Below, one piece after another: positions 21,829 through 32,176 of a stretch of DNA of 64,000 nucleotides. Each line of letters starts with the position of its first letter. The first letter of the stretch is position 1. Below the pieces are notes generated by a model. The model did not search any database. It was not told where the DNA came from and worked only from the letters and a program-made list of their open reading frames with translations. The position numbers and the translations under genes were made by a program. Origin of the DNA: Mesomycoplasma ovipneumoniae (GTDB lineage: Bacteria; Bacillota_I; Bacilli_A; Mycoplasmatales; Metamycoplasmataceae); contig NZ_CP079199.1 of the NCBI RefSeq assembly GCF_024758565.1, positions 62,001 through 126,000 of the forward strand. The letters are read 5' to 3'.

Positions 21829-24289
21829 AATTTTATTTTTATTACCAACCATTTTGCCAATTATCACTATTTCATGTGCTAATATTAATTCTGATTTAAA
21901 AAGTATTAGTGATGTTGAAAAATCTTTAACTGATCTAAAAAATAAATTTGACTCTTCGCAAAATAGTAGTTCAGAAAACATAAATAATTTACTTACAAAA
22001 ATTAATGAAGAAATTCAGAATTTAAAAAAAATTTTAAATTCTGATAAACTAGGTAAATTCAACCAAGAATCAGAAAAAATCCTATCAAAACTAAGCACTT
22101 TTTCTGATAATGACTTACAAAACCAAGACAAAAAAGCGGAATTTCAAAAGACTTTTTCCGAACTTGTTAGTTTAGTTCAAGATCAAAAAGACACTCCAAA
22201 GCCTCAAAATCCAAGTCCAAGTCCAGCTCCAGATCCTAATCCTAATCCAAATCCTGATCCAAATCCAGGCGCTAGCCCTAATCCAGGTGCTATTCCAAAC
22301 CCAAATCAGCCTCGGCCTGAGCCAGTTTCACCTGAAAAAACTGCATCTTTAGCACCTCAAGGTCAAACTTTTTCAAGGTGAAGCAATAACAAACGTATTG
22401 TTGAAGACCAATATAAATACGATGACCCTAAAAAAGAACTAGAATACCATCGAAGTTTGAACAATATTCCTAGTCAAAGCGGCTTTACTCGCGCAAGTGT
22501 TTTAAAACCTTTTCCTGAAAGTTTTAATCTTCCAAGTTCGACTGTTCTTGAAAAATTAAACCAACAAGCAAAAGAAGCTAATCAACCTTACTATCAAAAT
22601 GCTCAATTACGTGGTTTTTCTTTACCTGAAATTGGAAGCGATGGCGAGATCAAAGGTATTTTAATTAATAATTTTGTACAACCTCCAGCAGTTCCGGCTT
22701 ATTGGGGTAATGAAAAGCTAACTGGTGGATCAAATCGCAACGGTTTACCGCGAGTTTTACCAAATGATACTTATCGAAAAATAGCCAAAAATTCGTTTTC
22801 TTTTGGAATAAGAAATGGTCGCCAACGCGATCCTAATGACAATATTGAAAATCCTGATGCAGTAAAAAGGGTAATTCGGTCAGATATGTCATTTGGAACA
22901 GCAGCAATTCTTGACTTTGAAAAAACAGAAAATGGCACTTATCCTCTAAAGTGATTTTTCATAACAAATGCTCACGTTGCTGCAAGTTTGCGACTTGCAA
23001 ATGACACCCCAAGTGACAAAACTCAAGTCTGAGGCCGTGATGAGTCAAATTATAGTGAGGAATTTCGCCAATACAACACTTGAACAATTACTCTGACTAA
23101 ACTAAAAAATACAACACCAATTCATTCAAAATTGCCAACATCAATTGGCGAAGGATTTGCGACTTATTATGACAGCGAAGAAGTTCGCGTTAAAGAATTA
23201 GAGGGAACTTTATATAATAACGGTCGCGATGGCCAATATGAACGTGACTCACTACTTGTCAATGAAACACCAAAAAAACCTTTAAATGTGCGTACAATTG
23301 TAATTGGAACAAACGCGCTAAAGTCTTCGCCAAAAGACTTTTCTTCACAAAAGGTGTACCAAAATATTGAAGAAGTTCTTGATTTTGCCGTTGTTGAAGT
23401 TAATTTTGACAATGAGGCTCAAGCAAAAAAAATGACTCAAGACTATTATAATGAAGCCCAAAAACAAAATCATTATCAAGGCCGTGAAGAAAACTTTCTT
23501 GATCCTAAGATTTATGAAAAAATTCCGCCAACTGATTTTTACGGTTTTGGTTGGCCTTCAACACAAAATGAAAGTCAAAGAACGCTTGATCGTTATGAAA
23601 ATCCAACTGATTTTGCCAATAGACGCTTCCAAGTTTCACCTTGATTTAATAAACCTGAAGCTCTTTATTTTAATAATAACCCAGAAGACAAACGTTGAGA
23701 AAAAGGTGGCGAATTTGCATGAAGCCGCTCATACCGTTCTTTTGTAAATTTACCCGGAATAACTGACTATTTTATTACAAATCCAACACTTACAAGTTCA
23801 TATTTTGAAATTCAGCACGCCCCTAATGAAAAAGGTGAAGTTTCAAGTCCTTATTTAATTTCAGGTCAAGGCTTTTTAATTGATAATTTTGCCTCTGGTG
23901 GTGGAGTTAGTGGAACTTCAATTCGCGATAGCAATGAAAAAATTTACGGACTTCAATTTGCTTCTGACAACGCTGCCTCAGCGGCTTTTGTTCTGGCTTT
24001 ACGTTCTTATGGATATGACTATAAAGGTTATTATGGAAAATATAATTTACCTGCTTATGATATAATTTATGGTTCAAAAAACCAATTTAAGTCCTATTTT
24101 GATGCAATGTTACAACTTTATGGCAATAATTCTGACAAAAAATTAAAAACTAATTTATTTCCAAATGGCTTTAGTGAATCAACCCGAAAAGACGTTTTTG
24201 CCTCAAAGGCTGATGTTGTTAATTTGCCAGAAGAGATTCAAAAACGCACATATTCACGGGTTGTATCAAAAATTAACGAGGAAAACTAA
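21812..24289 (+). CDS. mip: Mycoplasma immunoglobulin protease (MIP, DUF31)
   Basis: An 825-residue lipoprotein (lipobox ITISC, Cys22) that cleaves the heavy chain of IgG held by MIB. After a coiled-coil-like stretch (~30-125) comes a Pro/Asn-rich hinge (PNPNPNPDPNPGASPNP, ~135-170), then the DUF31 serine-protease domain. Catalytic residues seen: His388 in FITNAHVAAS, Asp524 in EVLDFAVVEV, Ser700 in SGGGVSGTS. The ATG at 21812 follows AAGGAG and lies inside the end of mib in another frame. Longer than the stand-alone DUF31 protease at 6632 because of the hinge and extra N-terminal domain. Three small genes follow. Confidence 0.92.
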
Positions 24290-24351
24290 GTTTTTAAACT
24301 AAAAATTTTATCATTCTAAATTAGATATGGTATTACTAATTTTTTATAAAG

Positions 24352-24815
24352 ATGGATTTCATGAAAATAACAAAACATTCTGTCATTTTGAGCAATTATA
24401 TTAAGTTTTCAAATTCTTTTTATATTAGAAAGGGAGAAAAAGGACTACAAATTCTTACATTTTCAATAATTTCAGTGGTTTTTTTATCATTTTTGCAATT
24501 GGGGCTAGCTTACTTTGAAACAAAAATATATGATGAGTAGGTCCTGCAGCATTTTGGCCCTTACCCTTTGTTTGAGTTTATTTTGTTTTAGGTCTTTTTC
24601 TTAGGAAAAAATTTGTTGATTATTTTGACAATAATTCCATTGCTAAATCTATAAAATTTTTAAAATTATTTTTAATAAGCCGCTTAAGTTTTGGACTTTT
24701 GCATAAATTAAAAGATGAAAATTTTGACAAATATTATAAAAAAGCCAATGAATTAGCAAAAATTAACCCTTTAATTGTTTTTGCGGACCTTTTGCCGAAA
24801 GTATGACTTTTTTAA
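24352..24815 (+). pseudogene. Membrane protein gene with an apparent frameshift, downstream of mip
   Basis: The first frame (62 residues from ATG 24352, or 24361 with better spacing) has a strong membrane segment (LTFSIISVVFLSFLQLGLAYF) and stops at 24538. The adjoining frame continues at the same spot with WVGPAAFWPLPFVWVYFVLG..., a second membrane segment, then a basic tail (HKLKDENFDKYYKKANELAK...VWLF) to a TAA at 24813. A one-base change near 24530 would join them. A second one-base change in the T6 run at 24808-24813 would also join it to the next gene. True pseudogene, switched-off phase or sequencing error are all possible. Family not recognised. Confidence 0.5.
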
Positions 24816-25672
24816 AATCAGTTGAAATTAACGATCTAGATTTTTGCTCAAGTTCTAATTTACGTTTTGATTTAGGGATTAAAAAAACAACAATTCTTGA
24901 TGATAAACAAATCACTGATCCTTATGATATATCAATTAAAAGTGAAGAATTTAGTTTTATTTTTGTACCAAAAAAATATCAAACAACTCTTGAAAATTTA
25001 ACAATAACTTCGCCAGTTTACCAAATTGCAAATAAAATTAACAAATTTGTATTACTTTCAAATATAAAGAATTTAAGTCAAAATTATGAAATTGAATTCA
25101 AAAATACTATAAATGATTTAAAAGAAATTTCCAAATTTAATTTGCCTTTTACAAAGGTCAAACTTTCTCAATGTTATTTTGATGCAATTTTACAAAAAAG
25201 CCAATATATTTGTGTTTTAAATCAAGACAAAATATTGAATAATATTCAAAAAATTGATTTGAGTTTATTCATTGAAAATTTCACTGAAAATGTCGAGTTA
25301 ACCTTGGAAAATCCGTTCTCAAACTATGGAAAACCTTTGAAAATTTCAGTTTTGGAATTAATAAAAGAATTTGAGAATGACACTAAAATTAAAAATTTAC
25401 GGCTTGCATTTGATAATGATTTTCATAAATTTTTTAACGATATAATTTTACCTGATCCTCATTATAAATCTGACTCGCCGCTGCTCGAATTTAGCTCAAA
25501 AGACGAGTTTAATATTTTCAAAGAAAAGCTCGGAATAAGCAATTTATCACTAAATTACTTAAGTCCAAATTTAGTATTTTCATATAAAAATGATCATAGC
25601 ATTGATATTAGACATATTTTTGCAATTTTTATTGCTAAGAAATTTAAGGAATTAGAAGAAAATGAAAAATAA
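24803..25672 (+). CDS. Hypothetical protein downstream of mip
   Basis: A 289-residue soluble-looking protein rich in Lys, Asn, Phe and Ile, with no signal peptide and no membrane segment. The ATG at 24803 overlaps the preceding frame by 13 nt and has no clear Shine-Dalgarno, so it is either translationally coupled or the continuation of the upstream gene after a frameshift. It ends KKFKELEENEK and overlaps the next gene by 11 nt. No family is recognised. Position suggests membership of the MIB-MIP transcription unit, an inference only. Confidence 0.65.
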   Translation: MTFLKSVEINDLDFCSSSNLRFDLGIKKTTILDDKQITDPYDISIKSEEFSFIFVPKKYQTTLENLTITSPVYQIANKINKFVLLSNIKNLSQNYEIEFKNTINDLKEISKFNLPFTKVKLSQCYFDAILQKSQYICVLNQDKILNNIQKIDLSLFIENFTENVELTLENPFSNYGKPLKISVLELIKEFENDTKIKNLRLAFDNDFHKFFNDIILPDPHYKSDSPLLEFSSKDEFNIFKEKLGISNLSLNYLSPNLVFSYKNDHSIDIRHIFAIFIAKKFKELEENEK

Positions 25673-25949
25673 TTATAAAAAAATTTCCTTATATTATAAA
25701 TCAACAGTTGCCTTTACATACATCATTTTTCGTTGATTTATTTTAGCAATAGTTGTGGGATTAATAGCAGCTGGAATTTTATTTTGGGATCTTTATAACC
25801 TTCCGGTTCCACCATATATTTATGTTTTTATTCCCCTTTGTATTTTGGTAGTGCCTTTGTTTTTACAAACATTAATAAATTCTATTTATTTTTTTGTTAG
25901 TGCAGAAATTCTTGGCAAGCTATTAGAAAAAAATGGTTTTTGTGACTAA
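25662..25949 (+). CDS. Small membrane protein downstream of mip
   Basis: 95 residues with two membrane segments (about 16-42, VAFTYIIFRWFILAIVVGLIAAG, and 55-80, YVFIPLCILVVPLFLQTLI). Starts 11 nt before the end of the previous gene. One internal UGA (Trp). Its last ~8 codons and 3' flank (about 25927-26029) are duplicated beyond element copy 4 at 27169-27270. Function unknown. Confidence 0.7.
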
Positions 25950-26029
25950 GTAGAAAATTAATGAAAAAATCTTGGAAAAATATGACAGAAATTTTATTAC
26001 AGCACGTTGACTAAAAAATTTTTAAATAG
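25927..26029. repeat. Left copy of ~100-bp duplication flanking element copy 4
   Basis: Holds the 3' end of the small membrane gene (ATGGTTTTTGTGACTAAG...) and following DNA up to TTGACTAAAAAATTTTT. The right copy is at 27169-27270 with roughly 15% differences. Confidence 0.85.
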
Positions 26030-26107
26030 CTGAGTTTTCCAGTTTGATGGTGAAAATTCACTTTTTATTGAATCTAAATATGCAAAAAACCCGTAAATCC
26101 GGGTTTT

Positions 26108-26665
26108 GCTAAATAGAAGATAAAAATGCAACCTATAGTATAATAATATTATTGTTGCATTTTTTTTATTTATGGAGCATCATGGAAAAAAGAAAATTTA
26201 AACATTTTAGTTTCGAAGATTTAGTAAAAATTGAGTTTTTATTGCAGAACAATAAAAGTATTAGATTTATTGCTAAACAACTTAATGTTTCTCCCTCAAC
26301 TGTCTCAAGAGAAATTAAAAGAAATCTAAATGAATATGGAATTTATGAAGCTAATTTGGCAATAAGAAAAAGACAAAAAAGATATTATCATAGGTATTAT
26401 TTCAAATTTGTTGAGTTAGGGAAATATGAGGAATTCAGCAGAATTTTTGCACTAAAATATGACAAAAAAGTCCATGGAGTTAAGGCGACATATTTTTATA
26501 TAGCAGAAAATTTTCCTAACATTGAAAGACCATCTTTAAATACTGTTTTTAATTGAATCCAAACTAATAAATGGGTAATAGTTGGAACGACAGACTCAGA
26601 AAATATTACAAAAAAGACGGAAAAAGAACTAGAAATGGCGTGCAAAGATTAGTTCAGAAGGTTCT
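26108..26665 (+). mobile_element. Remnant of an IS30-family insertion sequence
   Basis: Inserted in element copy 4 at a palindromic site: the left junction reads AACCCGTAAATCCGGGTT (26088-26105) and the right junction CGGATTTACGGGTTTT (26666), its inverse. IS1630 of M. fermentans, an IS30-type element, is known to target and duplicate inverted repeats. Only the 5' part of the transposase remains. Confidence 0.7.
26182..26652 (+). pseudogene. IS30-family transposase, truncated and frameshifted
   Basis: The ATG at 26182 follows GGAG. The N-terminus has the IS30 helix-turn-helix: FSFEDLVKIEFLLQNN, then SIRFIAKQLNVSPSTVSREI. After about residue 130 the reading continues in another frame (NDRLRKYYKKDGKRTRNG...), the usual linker before the DDE domain, which is absent. 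Not functional. Confidence 0.82.
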
Positions 26666-27168
26666 CGGATTTACGGGTTTTTTGACCTAAAATCTTAATT
26701 TTTATTATTTTAAAATTAACCTTTTGCAAAAAAAAAAAAAAAATGCTTGGTCAAAAATAAAATTATGTTATAATAAATCTTGCTAAGAATAATTAATAAA
26801 TTTTGAGATTGAATTAAGGGAGAATTAATTATGTTTTTGTTATAAAAAATCAAATAGTGCGAATTTTCCATTATGTTTTTAAATATAATGGAATGCCTTA
26901 AATTTAACCGTTTAGAAATCTACAAATTTAGGGCTTTTAGTTATTGTTCTTTCAAAACTTCAAATTTTGTTTTTTAGGCTCAATTTAAATAAAAACGAGT
27001 TTTCTATTTGCATTGAGTTTAAATAGTAGTTGTATTTTTTTATGATTTTTGTCAGTGTTTTAAGCTAAAAAAGTAGTTTAAATATTTTATAATTTTGCTT
27101 TTTAAGTTAAAAACGGTGAAAAACCGGACACTTTTTGGATATTATCTTATCAAACTGGGAAACTAGGG

Positions 27169-27270
27169 AAAAAAATTGGTTTTTGTGACTAAGTACAAAA
27201 TTAATGTCAAAACCTTGGGTAAATAAGGCAGAAATTTTACACTATGTTGACTAAAAAAATTTTCAATAAA
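27169..27270. repeat. Right copy of ~100-bp duplication flanking element copy 4
   Basis: Begins AAAAAATTGGTTTTTGTGAC and ends near ACTATGTTGACTAAAAAAAT. It keeps part of the coding sequence of the small membrane gene but no gene start, so it is a non-coding copy. Confidence 0.85.
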
Positions 27271-27296
27271 AATACTTATTTATTATAAAAAAAGTT

Positions 27297-27324
27297 ATAT
27301 AATTATTTATGCAAATAATTATAT
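27297..27324. promoter_or_regulatory. Perfect 12-bp inverted repeat before the alcohol dehydrogenase gene
   Basis: ATATAATTATTT, loop ATGC, AAATAATTATAT. The left arm contains the TATAAT-like -10 region. It lies directly before the Shine-Dalgarno (CGAGGTC) of the gene at 27344, so it could be an operator or an mRNA 5' hairpin. Confidence 0.6.
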
Positions 27325-27343
27325 ACGAGGTCATTATATAAAA

Positions 27344-28390
27344 ATGAAAGCATTAGTTTATCGTGGTGATCACAGTATCGCCCTCGAAGATGTTGACAAA
27401 CCAGTTATACAAAAACCAACAGATGCAATTGTTAGAGTTACCAAAACAACTATTTGCGGTACAGATTTAGGAATTTTTAAAGGTAAAAATCCCGAAGTTG
27501 CCTCAGGTAGAATTTTAGGTCACGAAGGTATTGGTATTGTTGAAGAAATAGGTTCAAGTGTTTCTAATGTTAAAGTAGGTGACAAAGTTTTAATTGGCTG
27601 CATAACTCCATGTGGTAAGTGTGACAACTGTCGTGTACAGTTATATTCTCATTGCCGTGAAGCAGAAGGTGGTTGAAAATTCGGATACATGATAAACGGA
27701 ACCCAAGCCGAATATGTAAGAGTTCCTTTTGCCGATAATAGTTTATATAAATATCCTGATACAATTTCTGACGAAGTAGCTGTTATGTTATCAGACGCAC
27801 TTCCAACTGGACACGAAATTGGTGTTCAATATGGTCAAGTTTCACCTGGTAAAACAGTAGCAATTATTGGTGCTGGTCCAGTGGGAATGGGAGCGCTTTT
27901 AACTGCCCAACTATATTCACCATCTAAATTAATCGTGATTGATCTTGACAAAAACCGTTTAGAAAAAGCTAAAGAATTAGGAGCAACTCACACATTAGTT
28001 CCTGATGAGACATTATTAGAAAAATTACACGAAATTGTTGGTCCTGATGGTGTTGACGTGGCAATTGAAGCTGTTGGACTTCCTCAGACATGAGATACTT
28101 GCCAAAAAATTGTTAAACCAGGCGGAAATATTTCTGTTGTTGGTGTTCACGGTAAAAAAGTTGACTTTAATCTCCAAAATCTCTGAATTAAAAACATCAC
28201 CGTTACAACCGGACTAGTAAATACAAACACACTACCAATGCTAATTAACGCAGTTTCAACCGGAAAACTACCAGTTCAAGGACTAATTACCCACCGCTTT
28301 AACCTTTCTGATATCATGAAAGCTTATGATACCTTCTTAAATGCATCTGACAATAAAGCAATGAAAATTTTCATTGACGCGACAAAATAA
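27344..28390 (+). CDS. adh: Zinc-dependent alcohol dehydrogenase (MDR family)
   Basis: A 348-residue cytoplasmic oxidoreductase acting on alcohol/aldehyde pairs with NAD(P). The catalytic zinc site is Cys38 (TTICGTDLG) with His60-Glu61 (GHEGIG). The structural zinc lobe has four Cys (CITPCGKCDNCRVQLYSHC). The Rossmann motif is AIIGAGPVGMG. Length is standard. Codon use is visibly less AT-extreme than in neighbours (GGT, GTT, ACC, CCA rich), consistent with high expression or later acquisition. It has its own promoter region with a perfect palindrome and its own terminator. Confidence 0.93.
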
Positions 28391-28429
28391 AGTTTATTAT
28401 TTTCGTTTTATTATTTGTAAATTGATTTG

Positions 28430-28470
28430 TAAGACTCGCTACTTTAAATTGCGAGTCTTATTTTTTATTT
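28430..28470 (+). terminator. Terminator of the alcohol dehydrogenase gene
   Basis: Stem TAAGACTCGC / GCGAGTCTTA followed by TTTTTTATTTT. Confidence 0.88.
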
Positions 28471-28483
28471 TAAATTTTTAAAA

Positions 28484-29219
28484 TAAAAAAATTCAGTTAT
28501 AATTAGACCTTGCTAAGAATGAATTAATAAATTTTTAAAAATTAGAATTAAGGGGGAATTAGTTATGTTTTTTTCCTAAAAAATCAAATAAAGCAAATTT
28601 TGTGCTGTGTTTTAAAGATAGTGCAATGGCTTAAAATTAACCGTTTTCAAAAAAAAAAAAAAAATGCTTGGTCTAAAAAAATTTCTGTTATAATAATCTT
28701 CACTAAGAATGAATTAATAAATTTTGAGATTAGAATTAAGGGGGAATTAGTTATGTTTTTGCCATAAAAAAATCAGAAAATGCGAATTTTCCATTATGTT
28801 TTTAAATATGATGGAATGCCTTAAATTTAACCGTTTAGAAATCTTCAAATTTATGGCTTTTAATTATTGTTCTTTCAAAACTTCACATATTTTTTTAGGC
28901 TCAATTTAAATAAAAACGAGTTTTCTATTTACATTGAGTTTAAATAGTAGTTGTATTTTTTTGTGATTTTTGCCAGTGTTTTAAACTAAAAAAGCAGTTT
29001 AAAAATCCATAATTTTGCTTTTAAGTTAAAATTTTAGCTTTTTTAGTTTGCTTTATTTGATTGGTAAGTGGGTTTTTCTTTCCTGATGATTAGATTTAAA
29101 ATTTAGCATTTTTGCTTTGATAGTTATTTTCCTGGGTTTGCCAAAAAAGTTAAAAAAGTGCCAAAACTTAAACCAGGACACTTTTTTAAGATTATTTCAT
29201 CAAACTGGCAAACTCGGGA
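28484..29219 (+). mobile_element. Dispersed structured element, copy 5, with a tandem partial unit
   Basis: The left end is replaced by an extra partial unit (28484-28660) with its own TATAAT, AAGGGGGAATTAGTTATG and micro-ORF MFFS-stop. This runs into a second unit with A16, TTGGTC, TATAAT, AAGGGGG, micro-ORF MFLP-stop (ATG at 28754) and all three hairpins. The right end CATCAAACTGGCAAACTCGG is intact at 29219. No flanking duplication was found, in line with loss of the left end. Confidence 0.82.
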
Positions 29220-29225
29220 TAAAAA

Positions 29226-29257
29226 AATTTCACCTAAATTTAAGGTGAAATTTTTAT
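29226..29257 (-). terminator. Terminator of the F1-like X0 ATPase operon
   Basis: Stem AAATTTCACCT / AAGGTGAAATTT, with a T-run on the minus strand, just after the stop of the beta-like gene. Confidence 0.82.
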
Positions 29258-29273
29258 TTGTTGTTTGAAGTTT

Positions 29274-30647
29274 TTAGGCTTCTTTTTTAGCAAGATCATC
29301 AACTGAGCCAATAAAGGCAAATTCTGATGGGGAAATATCTAAAAATTCACCATCAATAATTCGAATTACTGAGTCAATTGTTTTTTCAAGTGGAACATAA
29401 ACTCCAGGTTCTTTAGTAAAGGCAGCGGCCATAAAGAAATTCTGGGTGAAAAAGTTTTCAAGTTGAAGCGCTTTACGAACAATTATTTTACTTTCAGCAT
29501 CAAGTTCATCAAATCCAAGAATCAAAATAACATCTTCTAAGTCTTTGTATTTTTTCATAATTGACTTAGCGGCAATAATTGCATTAAAATGTCTTTCACC
29601 AATAACGTTTACCGAAACTGAGTTTGAGGTTGAAACTAAAGGATCAAAAGCTGGAAAAATATTTCTTGACATTTTATCACGTGAGAGCACAAATGAAGAA
29701 TCAAGGTGCGTAAAGAGCGAAATAGCCGCTGGATCAGAAAGATCGTCCATTGGCAAAAACACCGTTTGGAAGGAAGTAATTGAGCCATTTTCGTTTTTAT
29801 AAAGGCGATCTTCAATAAAAGAAACATCAGAGTCCATTGTTGCATGGTAACCACCAATTGAGACATTTTTTTCAAGCGCACTCGAGACTTCATTAGTAGC
29901 TTGAATAAAACGGTAAATGTTGTCAATAAATAAAAGCACATCTTCTTTTTCGTAGTCACGAGCATATTCAGCAGCTGTAACTCCCATTGGCACAATCATT
30001 GACCGAGCGCCAGGAGTTTCGTTCATTTGGGCAACAAACATTGTTGATTTAGACATTAAATTTGACTCTTGAAGTTCTAAAAATAACTCAAGACCTTCAC
30101 GGGAACGCTCGCCTGAACCAACAAAAATTGATGAAACTTTTTGTCTTTGTTTGGAAACGTTGAAAATTATTTCTTTCATCAAAACAGTTTTACCAACTCC
30201 GGCACCACCAAAAATTCCGATTTTATAACCTTCAAAAATAGGGACAAAAAAATCAAGCGCTTTAATTCCGGTTTCAAGCAATTTATGACGAACATTAAAA
30301 TTTTCTTTTGTAACATTAACTGTTGAATTAATCGGAATTGTTTTTGGCTTGTATTGGGCATTATTTTGTGATTGGGCTAAAATGTTAAAAACTTGATTTT
30401 TAGCACTAGCGCCAACAGGAACTTGTAAAAAAGTGAGTGTATTGACAACTTGGTGACCAACGGCAATTGGCTGAGATTTGGCAATCACAATTGCACGAAC
30501 TGTATTTGCATCTAAAATTTTTTTTATCACCAAAACTGTCGTGTTTTGGTGCATTGTTAGAGCTTGTTCAAGTTGAATTTTATCAAGATCAGTCTGAAAT
30601 TTAATTTCAGCAACATTAGTTCAAATCTGGGAAACAAAACCAATCAT
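29274..30647 (-). CDS. F1-like X0 ATPase beta-like subunit (MSC_0618 family)
   Basis: A 457-residue catalytic subunit of the mollicute-specific F1-like ATPase. Walker A GGAGVGKT at residues 147-154, the GER motif in VGSGERSREG, the Walker B strand DVLLFIDNIYRF and the DELDAES lever motif are all intact, so it should hydrolyse ATP. It is distinct from the housekeeping AtpD, having a divergent N-terminal barrel and an operon without delta, a, b or c subunits. The ATG at 30647 overlaps the ribosome site GGAGGTAG inside the end of the alpha-like gene. Last gene of the operon. Confidence 0.92.
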
Positions 30648-30649
30648 TT

Positions 30650-32176
30650 TTATCTACCTCCGATATTTTGGGCTTTTTGTGTTATTGAATCAAGTAATGA
30701 CTGATCCATTTTTGGAAATGCAAGCGGAACTTCTAATTGAGTATTTGTTGATTTTTCCAAAAATTGGTTAACTACTGTTGCAAAATATGAACCAGCAAGC
30801 TGATCGTCAATAAATTCATTATTTGTGTATTTGGCAAAAATTTGTTTGGCAAACGGATCAGTTTCAATTAAGGCTTGAACAAAATTCACGACTTTTGTAG
30901 GATCAGCCACATCTTTTAAAAGACCTCAAGAAATTATTTTTATTCCCATTAAAACACTTGTTGGCGAATAATAAGAATAACCTTTTTGCACTAAAAACTG
31001 TTCAACTTGTGATCCTTTAAAAAGTAAATCCGAAGTTTCCTTATTAAGATCATAATCTAATTTTGCCAATTTAATCTGCTTTTGGTAGTTATAATATAAT
31101 GATGAAATTTCTTTTGAAATGGCACGAATATTTTTTGCTTGAACTGATGAACCTGTCCGCGAAACGCTAAGTCCAATATTTACAGCAGGAATTTTTCCTT
31201 CGGCAAAAAGTGCTGAAGAAGTAATAATTTGACCGTCAGTAATTGAAATTACATTCGAAGAAACAAGTGCGGTAATATCATTATCAACAGTTTGAAGAAT
31301 TGGCAAGGCTGTAATTGATTTTCGTCCAATAAAACGACCTGAACGCTCTAAAAGTTTTGAGTGGGCAAAGAAAATATCAGCCGGAAAAGCTTCTTTTCCA
31401 ATTGGCTGATTAGTTAAAAGGGCAACCTCACGCCAAACACTTGCATGTTTTGACAGATCATCAAAAACAATAACAACATCGTAATTATAACTAAGATTTT
31501 CAGCATGAGCCATTGCAAAATAAGGAGCTAAATATTGGTCAAATGGACTTGTTGAAGCTGCATGAAGAACGATTGTGTTATTCATTGCCCCATTTTTTAA
31601 TAGATCATGGTATAAAGAGACTAAATTTTGCCGTTTTTGACCAATTGAGACATAAATACATTTTGTTGTTGGCGAATTTTTTTGGTTAATAATTGTGTTA
31701 ATTCCAATATGTGTTTTTCCAGTTTGACGATCACCGACAATAAGTTCACGCTGACCAAATCCAATCGGGTTAAAAAGATCGATTGACAAAATTCCGGTAT
31801 AAACTTGGCGATCAAGCAATTGACGTTGTAAAACACCTGCGGCAGTTGCAAAAGCTGAATGGCGATAAGTTAAAAAAGTTTGTGGTCTTGCTGACTTTGG
31901 TTCAATTATATTACCAGAAAGATCGATAATTTTCCCAAAAAATTCCATCGAAGTGGCCACACGATCAAAATCAGGTAATTCAACAAGTTCGTCATTAATT
32001 TCAACTTTACCTTTTTGGTTGTTAAAAAGTAAATAAGCTTGCATATATGAGGCTTGAATTACTACCGCTTTAATTTCGGGTTTATTTTTAATTTGAAAAA
32101 ATTGCTGTTCTTTTCAGTTGTATTGTCCTTTAACTAAAATAACATAGTCTAAAACTGAGGCGACACGTAATGACAT
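30650..32176 (-). CDS. F1-like X0 ATPase alpha-like subunit (MSC_0619 family)
   Basis: A 508-residue partner of the beta-like subunit. It keeps Walker A (GDRQTGKT, residues 148-155) and the alpha signature FDDLSKHASVWREVALL. The region around GRFIGRKSITALPILQT and SRTGSSVQAKNIR corresponds to alpha, including the Arg-finger area. One UGA (Trp) near the 3' end splits the frame under the standard code. ATG at 32176 shares one base with the TAA of the preceding gene, so translation is coupled. Confidence 0.92.

Larger units (their letters stand above)
26030..27168 (+). mobile_element. Dispersed structured element, copy 4, interrupted by an IS30 remnant
   Basis: Ends CTGAGTTTTCCAGTTTGATG and ATCAAACTGGGAAACTAGGG. 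The left arm (26030-26107) is separated from the rest (26666-27168) by the IS30 relic. The right part has A16 (near 26728), TATAAT, AAGGGAGAATT, micro-ORF MFLL-stop (ATG at 26831) and hairpins 1-3 (CTCAATTTAAATA...ATTTGCATTGAG). The right-hand spacer is shortened. Flanked by a ~100-bp direct duplication. Confidence 0.82.

Noticed and set aside
29545..30326. Plus-strand open frames opposite the ATPase beta-like gene
   Set aside because: They mirror a strongly conserved minus-strand coding region, have no ribosome site and no recognisable protein character.
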